Assembly (NCBI RefSeq): GCF_010093815.1
Contig: NW_022985570.1
Span: 119,818-183,817, forward strand
DNA from: Pseudovirgaria hyperparasitica
Taxonomy: Eukaryota; Ascomycota; Dothideomycetes; Acrospermales; Acrospermaceae
DNA: 64,000 nt
Direction: 5' to 3'
The notes under the pieces were generated by a model. The model did not search any database, was not told the DNA's origin, and saw only the letters and a list, made by a program, of their open reading frames with translations. Shown here piece after piece: positions 12,180 through 21,800 of the stretch (position 1 is the first letter of the stretch; each line of letters starts with the position of its first letter). Made by a program: the position numbers and the translations under genes.

Positions 12180-13331
12180 ATGTACGCCCACGCCCTAATC
12201 ACATTCCTGGCACTGTCTACGCCATGCCTCGCCCATCCGGGCATGGCAAAAGCATTCAACGAAATCAAAGCTCGGGCGTCGCTGGAACCTCGACAGAACA
12301 GCCTTCTTCTGGGCGATCTGAAAAAGGCCATCACCACGCCCATCGGCCAAGAGATTGCGGACATCCTGACGGGCAAGGCAGAGGCCCAGGTCAACGCCAT
12401 TCCGGTTGTGCGCCGTCAGACGTGCGATGCGGCCACCAACGTCTGCTGTGTCTGTATGTATTTTCCGTGCCCACACTGTTTGCAAGACAAGACTGACATC
12501 ATGCCAGGGAACGATGTATCCGCGACCCTGACGGAGAAGTTCCTCGGCCCAACCGGCCGCTGCAACGACAACGCACGCGCCGCCGTCCGGCTCGGATTCC
12601 ACGACGCCGGATCATGGTCGCAGAAGCTCGCCGACGCAGGGCAGAACTTTGGCGGCGCGGACGGATCGCTGCTCATGGACTTTGGCGAGCAGGACCGCGA
12701 CGCCAACAACGGCCTGCAGGAGATCCGGCTGCTGCTGCGCGACGTGCAGGCCAAGCACGGCGTGGGCTTCGCGGACCTGGCGCAGTTTGCGCACAACCAC
12801 GCGACGGTGACGTGCCCGCTGGGCCCGCGGATCAAGACGTACGTCGGGCGGCCGGACGCGACCAAGGCGGCGCCGGACGGGCTGCTGCCGAGCACGTTTG
12901 ACACGGCGGATAACCTGCTTGCGCTGTTTGCGGACAAGACGTTTACGGCGGCGGAGCTGGCGGCGCTGCTGGGCGCGCACACGACGGCGAGGCAGTTCCA
13001 CAGCATTGCCGGGCAGGAGGGCGACGCGCAGGACTCGACGCCGGGCGTGTGGGACGTGGCCTTTTACAACGAGACGCTGCAGACGAGCAACGACACGCGG
13101 CTGACGATCCTGCCGTCGGACCTGGCGCTCGCGAAGAGTTCGCAGATGAGCGCGGCGTTTAGCGGGTTCATTGGACGGCAGGGGTTCTGGAATGCGCGGT
13201 ACTCGACGGCGTATGTGAGGATGAGCATGCTGGGCGTGCCGAACATCAACGACCTGAAGGAGTGTACCGATTCGCTGCCGGCGGCGCGGCCTACCTTTGA
13301 CTTTAAAGAGGGGGAGTTTATCAACGAGTGA
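12180..13331 (+). CDS. Secreted class II-type heme peroxidase (365 aa)
   Basis: Exons 12,180-12,453 and 12,508-13,331 are joined across a 54-nt intron (GTATGT...CCAG), restoring CCVWNDVSATLTEKF. The start is the ATG at 12,180: it is the first ATG of the frame and begins a signal peptide (MYAHALITFLALSTPCLA). A propeptide-like segment ends in a dibasic VVRR (about residues 76-79) just before the first cysteine. The distal haem pocket is RLGFHDAGSW (Arg119, His123). The proximal histidine is in LLGAHTTAR (His249). The family is the fungal class II (lignin/Mn/versatile-like) peroxidases, which oxidise substrates with H2O2 outside the cell. Ascomycete members are usually not proven ligninases, so the substrate is left open. 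The second exon is GC-rich. Confidence 0.9.
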   Translation: MYAHALITFLALSTPCLAHPGMAKAFNEIKARASLEPRQNSLLLGDLKKAITTPIGQEIADILTGKAEAQVNAIPVVRRQTCDAATNVCCVCMYFPCPHCLQDKTDIMPGNDVSATLTEKFLGPTGRCNDNARAAVRLGFHDAGSWSQKLADAGQNFGGADGSLLMDFGEQDRDANNGLQEIRLLLRDVQAKHGVGFADLAQFAHNHATVTCPLGPRIKTYVGRPDATKAAPDGLLPSTFDTADNLLALFADKTFTAAELAALLGAHTTARQFHSIAGQEGDAQDSTPGVWDVAFYNETLQTSNDTRLTILPSDLALAKSSQMSAAFSGFIGRQGFWNARYSTAYVRMSMLGVPNINDLKECTDSLPAARPTFDFKEGEFINE

Positions 13332-13461
13332 CGGCGTGGGCTTAATGACGGTGCTGCAGAGACATTGGAGCGGCGTTGAGGGTCTAAGACAGGTTCTGTC
13401 AAGGGTGTTTAGAGTCAGTTTTGAGTAATGAATAGACGACGATTTACGTGAAGCATGCTGC

Positions 13462-13534
13462 ATGACCTACATGAATATGATATCAACCAAGCTGTATGCC
13501 GGATGACCTACATGAATAGTAAGCTGTATGCCGG
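13462..13534. repeat. Two-copy tandem repeat after the peroxidase gene
   Basis: The unit atgacctacatgaata...aagctgtatgccgg occurs at 13,462-13,502 and again at 13,503-13,534. The second copy lacks about 9 bases in the middle. It sits 130 bp after the peroxidase stop, in the probable 3' UTR or downstream spacer. Confidence 0.75.
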
Positions 13535-13872
13535 ATGAGCAGTACCACCAGTCCGCGAAAACCTACCTGACCATGAGTCCCAACATACCAGACCTACGCC
13601 CAATCAGACTGTAAACGTGTAATTTACGACGTAACATGATAAACACTTCCCTCCGCGTACGCCTTGCAAGTGACACGGACGAGGCATTCAATCTATCTAT
13701 CCCATATCCCGACAATCACCCGCGCCAAACCAACGCCAAGCCCCAAGCTCCCCCGAAGCTCTCAAACTTCACCTCCGACATCGAACATCGAACATCGAAC
13801 GACACCACACAACGACTCAAACCCCCAACCACAACCACAACCACAACCACAACAACCCACAAACCTCAATCA

Positions 13873-14468
13873 ATGGCCACAACCTCCACCTCCTCCACCA
13901 CCTCACCCTCCCAACCCACACCACAACCCCCCCCAAAACCAACCCGCCCCCTCCCCCTCTCCGCCGCCCAAGAACAACAAGTCCGCGACACATACTACCG
14001 CAACGTCCGCGCCAAATGCGCCGACGAAATCCGCGGTTCGTCTCCCCTCCCCACCCCCATCCCCAATAACCCAAACTAACCCAACCCAAAACAGCATTCG
14101 CAACCTGCGCCCACACCCTAACAATAACCGCCACCTGGCGCTGCCGCACACCGCGGACCCTCATGAACACCTGCATGCTCGCGCACGCGACGCCCGAAAA
14201 CATGGATGCCGCGCGGACAGAGTGGTTCGGAGCGCTCGAGGAGAGGAAGGCGGCGCGGGAGGAGCGGCGGCGGAAGTTGGTGGAGAGTGAGCGGTTTCAT
14301 CGGGAGTATTGGGGGGTTGGTGATGATACTGAGGGGACTGAGGGGGGGAAAATGGGGGGGAAGAAAGGGGAAGGGGAAGGGGGGAGGGGGAGGAGGGATC
14401 CGGGGGATAGGGAGCATGCTAGGGTTTTGAGGGAGAGGGAGAGGGAGCTTTTGAGGTTGGGGGTTGAG
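13873..14468 (+). CDS. CMC1: Twin CX9C mitochondrial protein, CMC1 type; 3' end in assembly gap
   Basis: Exon 1 is 13,873-14,035. A 59-nt intron (GTTCGT donor, aactaac branch, acag acceptor) leads to exon 2 from 14,095, which runs into the N gap at 14,469. The protein starts with a Thr/Ser/Pro-rich leader, then QVRDTYYRNVRAKCADEIR. The splice creates two clean CX9C motifs: CADEIRAFATC and CRTPRTLMNTC. These are the helix-coiled-helix signature of CMC1-family proteins, imported by Mia40 and used in cytochrome c oxidase copper/assembly pathways. After the motif (ATPENMDAARTEWF) the sequence becomes very rich in Glu, Arg and Gly, encoded by a purine-only stretch up to the gap. That tail is unusually long for the family. 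It converges with TAF9. The symbol is assigned at family level. Confidence 0.82.
14340..14468 (+). repeat. Purine-rich, G-run tract bordering the assembly gap
   Basis: The plus strand is almost all G and A, with many runs of four or more G (gaggggactgaggggggg, ggggggagggggaggag). The sequence just after the gap (15,169-15,240) is correspondingly C-rich on the same strand. Such tracts can form quadruplexes and block sequencing, which probably explains the gap. Confidence 0.7.
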
Positions 14469-15168
14469 NNNNNNNNNNNNNNNNNNNNNNNNNNNNNNNN
14501 NNNNNNNNNNNNNNNNNNNNNNNNNNNNNNNNNNNNNNNNNNNNNNNNNNNNNNNNNNNNNNNNNNNNNNNNNNNNNNNNNNNNNNNNNNNNNNNNNNNN
14601 NNNNNNNNNNNNNNNNNNNNNNNNNNNNNNNNNNNNNNNNNNNNNNNNNNNNNNNNNNNNNNNNNNNNNNNNNNNNNNNNNNNNNNNNNNNNNNNNNNNN
14701 NNNNNNNNNNNNNNNNNNNNNNNNNNNNNNNNNNNNNNNNNNNNNNNNNNNNNNNNNNNNNNNNNNNNNNNNNNNNNNNNNNNNNNNNNNNNNNNNNNNN
14801 NNNNNNNNNNNNNNNNNNNNNNNNNNNNNNNNNNNNNNNNNNNNNNNNNNNNNNNNNNNNNNNNNNNNNNNNNNNNNNNNNNNNNNNNNNNNNNNNNNNN
14901 NNNNNNNNNNNNNNNNNNNNNNNNNNNNNNNNNNNNNNNNNNNNNNNNNNNNNNNNNNNNNNNNNNNNNNNNNNNNNNNNNNNNNNNNNNNNNNNNNNNN
15001 NNNNNNNNNNNNNNNNNNNNNNNNNNNNNNNNNNNNNNNNNNNNNNNNNNNNNNNNNNNNNNNNNNNNNNNNNNNNNNNNNNNNNNNNNNNNNNNNNNNN
15101 NNNNNNNNNNNNNNNNNNNNNNNNNNNNNNNNNNNNNNNNNNNNNNNNNNNNNNNNNNNNNNNNNNNN
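14469..15168. other. Assembly gap of 700 N
   Basis: Exactly 700 unknown bases. It hides the 3' ends of both the CMC1-type gene (plus) and TAF9 (minus), which converge here. Confidence 0.99.
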
Positions 15169-15888
15169 CCCCTCCCCATCCCCATCAACCTCCTCCTCAC
15201 TCTCCCACCCCACCCTCAACCCCCACCCCGTCCCAGTCAAACAAAACTTCTCCGCCGGCAACCTAACCCCAAACTCCCTCTCCACCCTCGGCAAAACAGT
15301 CCTATTCCTCTCCATGCCCAACTCCAGCAAAAACTCCTTCGGCAACCCAGCGCAAAACTGATGCGCCACCCGACTCCCAATCGCCTGCCTGATGGCAGCG
15401 GCCTTGACGACCGGCTCGGCAGGTTGCTGGGCGGCCTTTTTGCTGCCTGGCTCGTGGGCGGCGGTCAGGTGGTTGTCGGGTGAGAGGGCGAGCGCGTCGG
15501 CGAGGATGCCGACTTGGTAGCGGTAGGCAAAGTCTTGGAGCATGAGGGGGACGCGCTCTTCGTAGGCGTGTACGCCCATGCTTGCTAGGACGAGGTGGAG
15601 GATGCGTTGGTCGCGTGGGCGTTTGGTTGTGCCGGGGTCGGTGGTGGATGTTGGGGCGTGGGTGGGGATGGGGGGTTGGGATTGCGGTTGGGGTGGTGGT
15701 GCTTGTTGTGGTTGTGGTGGTGCTGGGTGGGTGGAGGGTGTGTTTTGCGCGGTGAGGGTCGAGGGCGAGCTTGCTGCTGCTGGGCCTGCTGCTGGGCCTG
15801 CGGTGCGCGCGGCGGTCGTGGGTCCGGTGGTGGGTGGAGGTGTGGATATGCCGTTTGGAGCGACGGCGGCGTCGCTTGGGGATGCCAT
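15169..15888 (-). CDS. TAF9: TAF9, TFIID/SAGA histone-fold subunit; C-terminus in gap
   Basis: The frame starts at the ATG at 15,888 (MASPSDAAVAPNG) and is open for 240 codons to the edge of the N gap. The first 90 residues are Pro/Ala/Gln-rich and low complexity. The histone fold follows: DQRILHLVLASMGVHAYEER, then RVPLMLQDFAYRYQVGILAD and ALALSPDN. This is the TAF9 (TAFII31) signature, pairing with TAF6 in TFIID and SAGA. A conserved downstream region continues (QAIGSRVAHQF, LPKEFLLELG). Nucleus; general transcription and co-activation. An insertion rich in Lys/Ala/Gln (about 150-165) is seen after the fold. The C-terminus and any late introns are hidden by the gap. Confidence 0.88.
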
Positions 15889-16194
15889 TGTTTGTGTGTA
15901 GATGGCGTCTTCAGTGCGGGCGTAGAAGTTTTTGGAGGTGAGGTTTGAGGTGAGGTTGACCTACGCGAACGGGGTTGTGTGAGGCTTGGCACGCGCGCGG
16001 GAGTTCCGTAGGGCTGAACCTGTGGAGCTAATTACACTACCTAGCCCTGACGCCGTGCCGCGACTCAAGGGCATGCCGAGGCACAATGGACGAAATCACT
16101 GCATGGATGAATTGCTCCTCACTTGCTCATTCACTTGCTCACCCACCCACTCCAACCCACACCCCTCTACCCACCCATCCACCACACCCCCAAA
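15889..16194. promoter_or_regulatory. Bidirectional promoter region between TAF9 and the dehydrogenase
   Basis: Start codons of TAF9 (minus) and the dehydrogenase (plus) are 306 bp apart and divergent, so this interval must hold both promoters. The dehydrogenase side ends in a pyrimidine/CA-rich leader (cacccacccactccaaccca, about 16,139-16,190) with an AAAATGC start context. No specific operator is recognised. Confidence 0.6.
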
Positions 16195-17128
16195 ATGCAC
16201 CTCCAAAACCGCACCTTCATAATATCAGGCGGCTCCTCCGGCCTCGCCCTCGCAACAGCCCGCCTCCTGCACTCACACGGCGCCTACATCTCCCTGCTCG
16301 ACATGAACGCCGAAGCCGGCGACGCAATCATATCCGAGCTCGGCTCCGTCCGCGCACGATTCCACGAGGTCGACGTCACGGACACGGACTCGATTGCTGC
16401 GGCTGTACAGGGGACGGTGGAGTGGGTTCAGACGACGGGCGCGGCGTTGGGCGGGGTGGTTGCTGGGGCCGGGGTTGGGAATCCGGGATTGGTGAGTTTT
16501 TTTTTTTGCGCATTGTGTGCTTGCTGGGGAGTTGGGGAGTTGAGAAGGGGGACGATGGGGAAAGGGGGAACAAGGGGCATGGATGTGGAGAGAGTAGAAA
16601 GTAGATGAAGCTAATTTGTATTCTGTCTTCAAGATTATCGACAAGAACAACGAACCCCTGCCCCTCGCAGCCTTCGACTTCGTCATCAACGTGAACCTGC
16701 GCGGCACCATCGACCTGATCCGCCAGACGCTGCCGTACCTGACGCAAAACGAGCCGCTGGGCGCAGACGGCGAGCGCGGCGTGCTGCTGATGTTTGCCTC
16801 GTCGGCTGCATTCGACGGGCAGATGGGCCAGGTGGCGTATGCGGCGTCCAAGGGCGGGCTGGCGAGTCTGACGCTGCCGCTTGCGCGGGATCTGTCGCGG
16901 TTCGGGATCCGGGCGGTGACGATTGCGCCGAGTCTGTTTGAGAGCGGGATGACGGCGATGATGGGCGCAAAGGTGCGGCAGAGCCTGGAGAGGGTGATGG
17001 AGTGGCCGAAGAGGGCGGGCAAGCCGGACGAGTTTGCGCGGGTGGCGAGGGAGTGTATTGAGAATCCGATGCTGAATGGGACGGTCATTCGGCTGGATGG
17101 CGCGATGAGGATGCCGAGTAAATTGTAG
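16195..17128 (+). CDS. Short-chain dehydrogenase, HSD10-like 3-hydroxyacyl-CoA dehydrogenase (263 aa)
   Basis: Exons 16,195-16,491 and 16,634-17,128 are joined over a 142-nt intron (GTGAGT followed by a poly-T run, acceptor TTCAAG). Spliced length is 792 nt. The start ATG at 16,195 begins MHLQNRTFII. The Rossmann loop is SGGSSGLA (residues 11-17), a variant of TGxxxGxG in which the last Gly is Ala. The catalytic set is Ser155, Tyr168 and Lys172 (FASSAAF and YAASK, spaced as in HSD10). The substrate/cofactor region IAPSLFESGM and the ending GTVIRLDGAMRMPSKL are typical of type II 3-hydroxyacyl-CoA dehydrogenases. The likely reaction is NAD-dependent oxidation of 3-hydroxyacyl-CoA in fatty acid or branched-chain amino acid breakdown. 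The mitochondrial location is family knowledge; no clear presequence is seen. Confidence 0.88.
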
Positions 17129-17178
17129 GATTGTATTCTTGTCGCATTGTAAATGATGTGGATGTGCGCTTGCTTCCT

Positions 17179-18094
17179 TCACCGCCGACGCTGGCCGATC
17201 TTGAACTTGACGCCCTTCTTGTTGACGCCGCCAATCTGGTGATTTGCCCTCGCGCGCTGGAGCTCCAACTCCTGGTCTGCCGTCACCAGGTCTTCCTCTT
17301 TCTGCTTGACGGCTTCGAGCTTCCTCAGCTGCTGGTCTTGCCACTTCGCCTTTCGTCTCTGCCACACAGCCTCGTCCTTGGCATTTTGCGCCTCCGCGTC
17401 TTGCACTTTCTGCGACTTCTTCCTCTTCATCCCACCACCACCATCCCCATCCTCAACATCCTCAAGCACCTCCTTCTCCTCAGCAGCCACACCCGTCGAC
17501 CCCTTCCTCCTCCGATTCCAAACCCTACCCATCATCCCATCCCCCTCCTCCACACCGAACCACTCCCCCGCATCAAACGCCCTCTGCTCCTCCACCCCAT
17601 CCACAAAAACCATATGCCCCCCCTGCTTCAGCCCCGCACTCTTCAACGCCCCAACCCCATCCACCCCCAACACCAACCCCTCCTCCAACTCCCGCCGCTC
17701 ATTCCGCACACTCTGCAGCATCGTCCGCAAATACCCCTGATCCTGCGTCTTCAACAACTTGACCACCTCATGACTCATACTCCGATTCCCGCGATCCGCC
17801 TGCTTGACCCCGCCCTTTGACCGCGCATTCACCATCCCAAACGAGAACTCGTCCGGGTTGCGCGCGCCCGCCTTTTCGCGCAGCAGGCGGATGTGCGCCT
17901 TTTTCTTGGCAAAGTCTTTGGCGCGGAGGCTGTAGTCCTGGGAGATTGTGTTGTTAGGTACATGTAGGAGAGAAGCGGGGCAGACGGAAAGTCCTTACTT
18001 TGTGCTTCTCGAGCAGGCCCCATTTCTTGCGTTCTTCGGGCTGGGCGCGCTCCTTGTGGTTGCGGCGCTGGACGGCGTTGCGCATGGACGACAT
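17179..18094 (-). CDS. UTP11: UTP11, U3 snoRNP / SSU processome protein (284 aa)
   Basis: Exon 1 is 17,999-18,094 (MSSMRNAVQRRNHKERAQPE) and exon 2 is 17,179-17,937. The 61-nt intron (GTAAGG, acceptor CCCAG) leaves KHK joined to DYSLRAKDF; spliced length is 855 nt. Family landmarks in order: RRNHKERAQPEERKKWGLLE, DYSLRAKDFAKKKAHIRLLR, ARNPDEFSFGM, an acidic-basic middle and a basic C-terminus (KKGVKFKIGQRRR). UTP11 acts in the nucleolus in 18S rRNA processing as part of the small-subunit processome. Its 3' end is only 50 bp from the 3' end of the dehydrogenase. The short first exon and intron placement were chosen because they rebuild the conserved N-terminus. Confidence 0.9.
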
Positions 18095-18834
18095 GCTGGG
18101 CGAGCTGTTCGGGCGTGCAAGTTGAGGATATGAAGGAAGGCTCAGCCTGGGTTGTGCGTGGTGTTTGTGTGATGTGGTAGAGGACGGCTAGTAAACTAAG
18201 AGAAATTATTCGACGTGAGGTTGTACGTGCCTGTTTCGCCGAAGAGCGGCCGTCCCGCATTACCCGTGCTGACATGTTCGCGTATGCTGGGACCCGGAGA
18301 CCGCAAGGGATGATACTCAGGTCAACTTAGACCGTCAGAGGGCTATGAGGTTCATTATATTCCACGACAAGGCCAGTCTCGAAGAAAGCATCACTCACAC
18401 ACACACACACACACACACACATCATAGATCAGCATATCAAGCACACCATAACAATGTCCAAGATCGCGCCTCGAACAAAGCATAAGAATTCCAAAAAAAC
18501 AGCAGAGTAATCTGTCTAAGCTGGGGTGGTATCCAAAATAAACCAAAAGACAGTTTGCCTCCCAGTAAAAAAAAAAGTCCGAAAAGATAATCTGGCGCGA
18601 GCCTTGAGCCCCTTTCTTTGCCATCTATAAATGAACGCCACCGGCGCTATTGCCCCGGGTAAATGATATCAGATCGCCGACCGGAGAAATTGTGTCGTGT
18701 TGGTGGTCCGTCACTCCGTTAACCTCGAATGAAACTGGAGAGAAGCGGCACATAGGCGCACTGCTCCAAACGCCCCCGGTAAGGTATCCGTTGACATGGA
18801 ACTGCTCAGCGTGACGAGATATCGGCCTGCCCCG
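18095..18834. other. Intergenic spacer with CA microsatellite
   Basis: This interval lies between the UTP11 start and the 3' end of the SNF2 gene. It contains a (CA)13 run and short A-runs. No gene is seen. Confidence 0.5.
18396..18421. repeat. (CA)13 microsatellite
   Basis: An uninterrupted CA dinucleotide run of 26 bases in the spacer upstream of UTP11. Confidence 0.95.
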
Positions 18835-21800
18835 CTACAGCGCATTGAGACCAAAGAGATACCCGAATTCACGCACGCCCAAGCGAGCAATATTCTTACC
18901 GGCCGTCTCGTCCATGGCCGCCTCAATCAGCATCTTCTTCTTGTCCTGCAGAGCCACAATCCGGTCCTCGACCGTCTCGGTAGTCAGGACGCGATGCACA
19001 TGCACCTGCCTCTGCTGGGGAAACCTGTGGGCGCGATCAATGGCCTGCTCCTCCGTGTACGGGTTCCAAAAGGGGTCCAGCATGATGACCTGCGAGGCCT
19101 GGTGCAGGTTGAGGCCCGCATTACCGGCCTTGAGCGAGGTGAGGAGGATTGTGCAGCGGGGGGACTCGGTGAATTCGTCAATGGCTTCGGTGCGCTCGGC
19201 GGGTTTCATGCTGCCGTCGTAGCGTTGGCAGCCCCAGCCTTCCTTGTTGATGGGCACCTCGAGCAGGTCGAGCAGGGAGGTCCACTGGCTGAAGATGATT
19301 GTCTTTTCGGTCGGGTCGTTCTCACGGATGGAGCGTAATAGCTCCATGGTCTTCTCGAGCTTTGCACTGTTTTCCCATTGCTTCTGGAGTCGTTTCAGAT
19401 AAGCGAGCCGCGCTGCTTTGCTCCGTCGAGAGTCTAGCTTCAATTGAGCAAGTGTCTTTTTCGGGGGCTTCTTAGCAAAAGGATTGCGTTTCGCAGGCCG
19501 CTTGCCCTTTCCCTTTGTTTTCGCTGCCGTCGTGCTACTCTGTCCGTTTGTAGGTACAAGACTCTTTGACTTGGATTCTTCATCAACTTCGTCATCTTCG
19601 TCTAGGATAGCCTTTGTCTTTGGACGTCGTGCCGAGGATCCGGGGGCGGAGTCCAAGGCACTGTCGGGCTCCGTATCGCTAGACTCGAGCTTGGCTTTCC
19701 CTTTGCCATTCGATACTGCTTTCCCTTTGTGTCTGGCTTTGGCTGCTTTCTGCTTTCCGGGCACTTGATCCTCGTCTTCTTCCTCTGCTTCCTCTGCTTC
19801 CTCTTCATCATCTGTCCGCACGATAAAGCCATCGAGGGTTTCGTCCTCGAGGGAGTCTTCTTCCTCGTCGTCATCCTCAGTCTCGTCGTCATCGGAGTCG
19901 GATTCGTCATCTGGCGTCTGGCCGGTTTCGGGGAACTTGCCGGGTATGTGCACGCTGCAGAATGAGCGATAGTCGACGACCTGGTTCGCGTCAAGCCGCT
20001 CACGGCATGACGGACACTTGGGTCGCGTGTCGCCGTCATCACCCTGGGCTACGTTTGCTGGATCCGTGACTTTGGCAAAGCACTCGAGACAGAGGACATG
20101 TCCGCAGGGAAAGGAGAGCGAAGGGTTCTCCGTCGCATCAAAGCACACGGGGCATTGAAAGGCATCCTCTTGGTCCTTGATACGAGCGACGACGTCGTCG
20201 GCGAATTGCGCGGCCAAAGTCTTCATGCCGTCCAGCGTCATATTACCAGGCCCTTCGATGCCCAAGTCGTTGATCAGGTGAGGATGGCAGCAGGCCTGCC
20301 GAAGTCGCAGCAGCAAGACGAGCATGTTTGCGTAGTTGTTCAGCACCTTGTTGGCCTTGAGATATCTATTGAACTTGACCTGGGTCTGTGTCTCCAGGGC
20401 AGAGTAGAGCGCTTTCTGGTCGTCGTCGAACTGAACGTGGACCGATTCTACGACCTTGGGCGGGATGACGATGATGGGTTTGCCGTTGATCTGGGAGTCC
20501 TTCCGCCTCCGCAAGGCTATGGCCTTCCAGAGCACGCGAAGCTTTTCCATGGCCGGTTCGTTGTTGCCCGACCATTTGGTGATGGGACCACCAATGTCCT
20601 GTCTGAATGAGTTCCAGAAGCAGTAGGGCTTGATGCCCAAGAACCGTATCAGCGAGTACAGCTCGTTGACGTTGTTCATCATCGGGGTTCCGGTCATGCA
20701 GATGCGGGTGCAGGCTTTCAGTTCTCCGGCTGCCTTTGAGGTCAGCGCATCCTTGTTCTTGATATTCTGGGCTTCGTCCAGGATGACACGGTACCACTTC
20801 GTGCTGTTGTCAAGAAGTGGAAAGCGATCCTTGTTGCCAATCCGGGCCGTCGGATTCTCCGCCCATATCTTGTCCCACTTTTCCTTTCTCTTGCGCTCGG
20901 TCGCGAGAGTTCCGTACGTGGTCAGCACGCAGTCAAAGTTGCGGAGATAGTCAAAGCTCTGCTTTCGGTTGGGGCCGTGGTAGATGTAGACGGAGAGGCG
21001 GTGGCGCGGCTTGACTTTGGTCTTGATCTCCTTCTCCCACTGCCGCATGAGTGCCAGTGGGGCGACGATCAGGGTGGTCTTGTATCTCTTTTCGGGCGAA
21101 GGTCGGGCGATGATCAGGGCTAGAGCTTGGACGGTCTTGCCAAGACCCATGTCGTCGGCGAGTATTCCTCCCTTGTTGGTGCCTTCTTCCATCTTCCGCA
21201 GCCAGGCCAAGCCGATCTTCTGATGGTCCTTGAGCTCGATGCTGAGCTGGACGGGAGTCTCTTCTCGGTCTTCGTCGGCATTGATGTTCTCGAGCAGCTT
21301 GTGCAGTTGGTCTTTGGTCTCCTGTGGGGTGACGTTCCATCTGTCGTCGTAACGGTCGAGGGGGTCATTGCCGACTTCCCATGGTAGCCGGGACGACCTC
21401 CGGGAGCTGCTCTCGGCGCCATATCCCGTCAGTTCCCCGAATGCATTGCCAACGCCCCGAGCTAGAGTCTGAGCGGTAGAGTACATGTTGGAGGCGAGGG
21501 AGCCCAGGCCGGACATTTGCTGCTTGTAATTTGACATGGTAGTGTTTGCTGAGCTTAGTGGGTTGGCCGCGTAGTGGCTGGGTGGATAATATCGCTCGAG
21601 GTCAGCGGCAAACGGATCGGCCGGGCCGTATTGGCGCTGGGAAGCGGCGATGAAGTGTGGACGATTGACGGCGCGAACGTCTGTGATTGTTGCTTCATCT
21701 TCATCGCTTGAGCCGGTCAGGTCAATGAAGGTAGACTGGCCTGAAGCATGAGGGGCGCTCCTCTCTTGTCCACCAAAGGCAAATTTGTTCTCTGACGACG

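Noticed and set aside
13817-14203. Gly/Trp/Val-rich minus-strand frame over the CMC1-type gene
   Set aside because: Shadow of a Pro/Thr-rich and C-rich coding strand. The CX9C motifs fix the plus strand.
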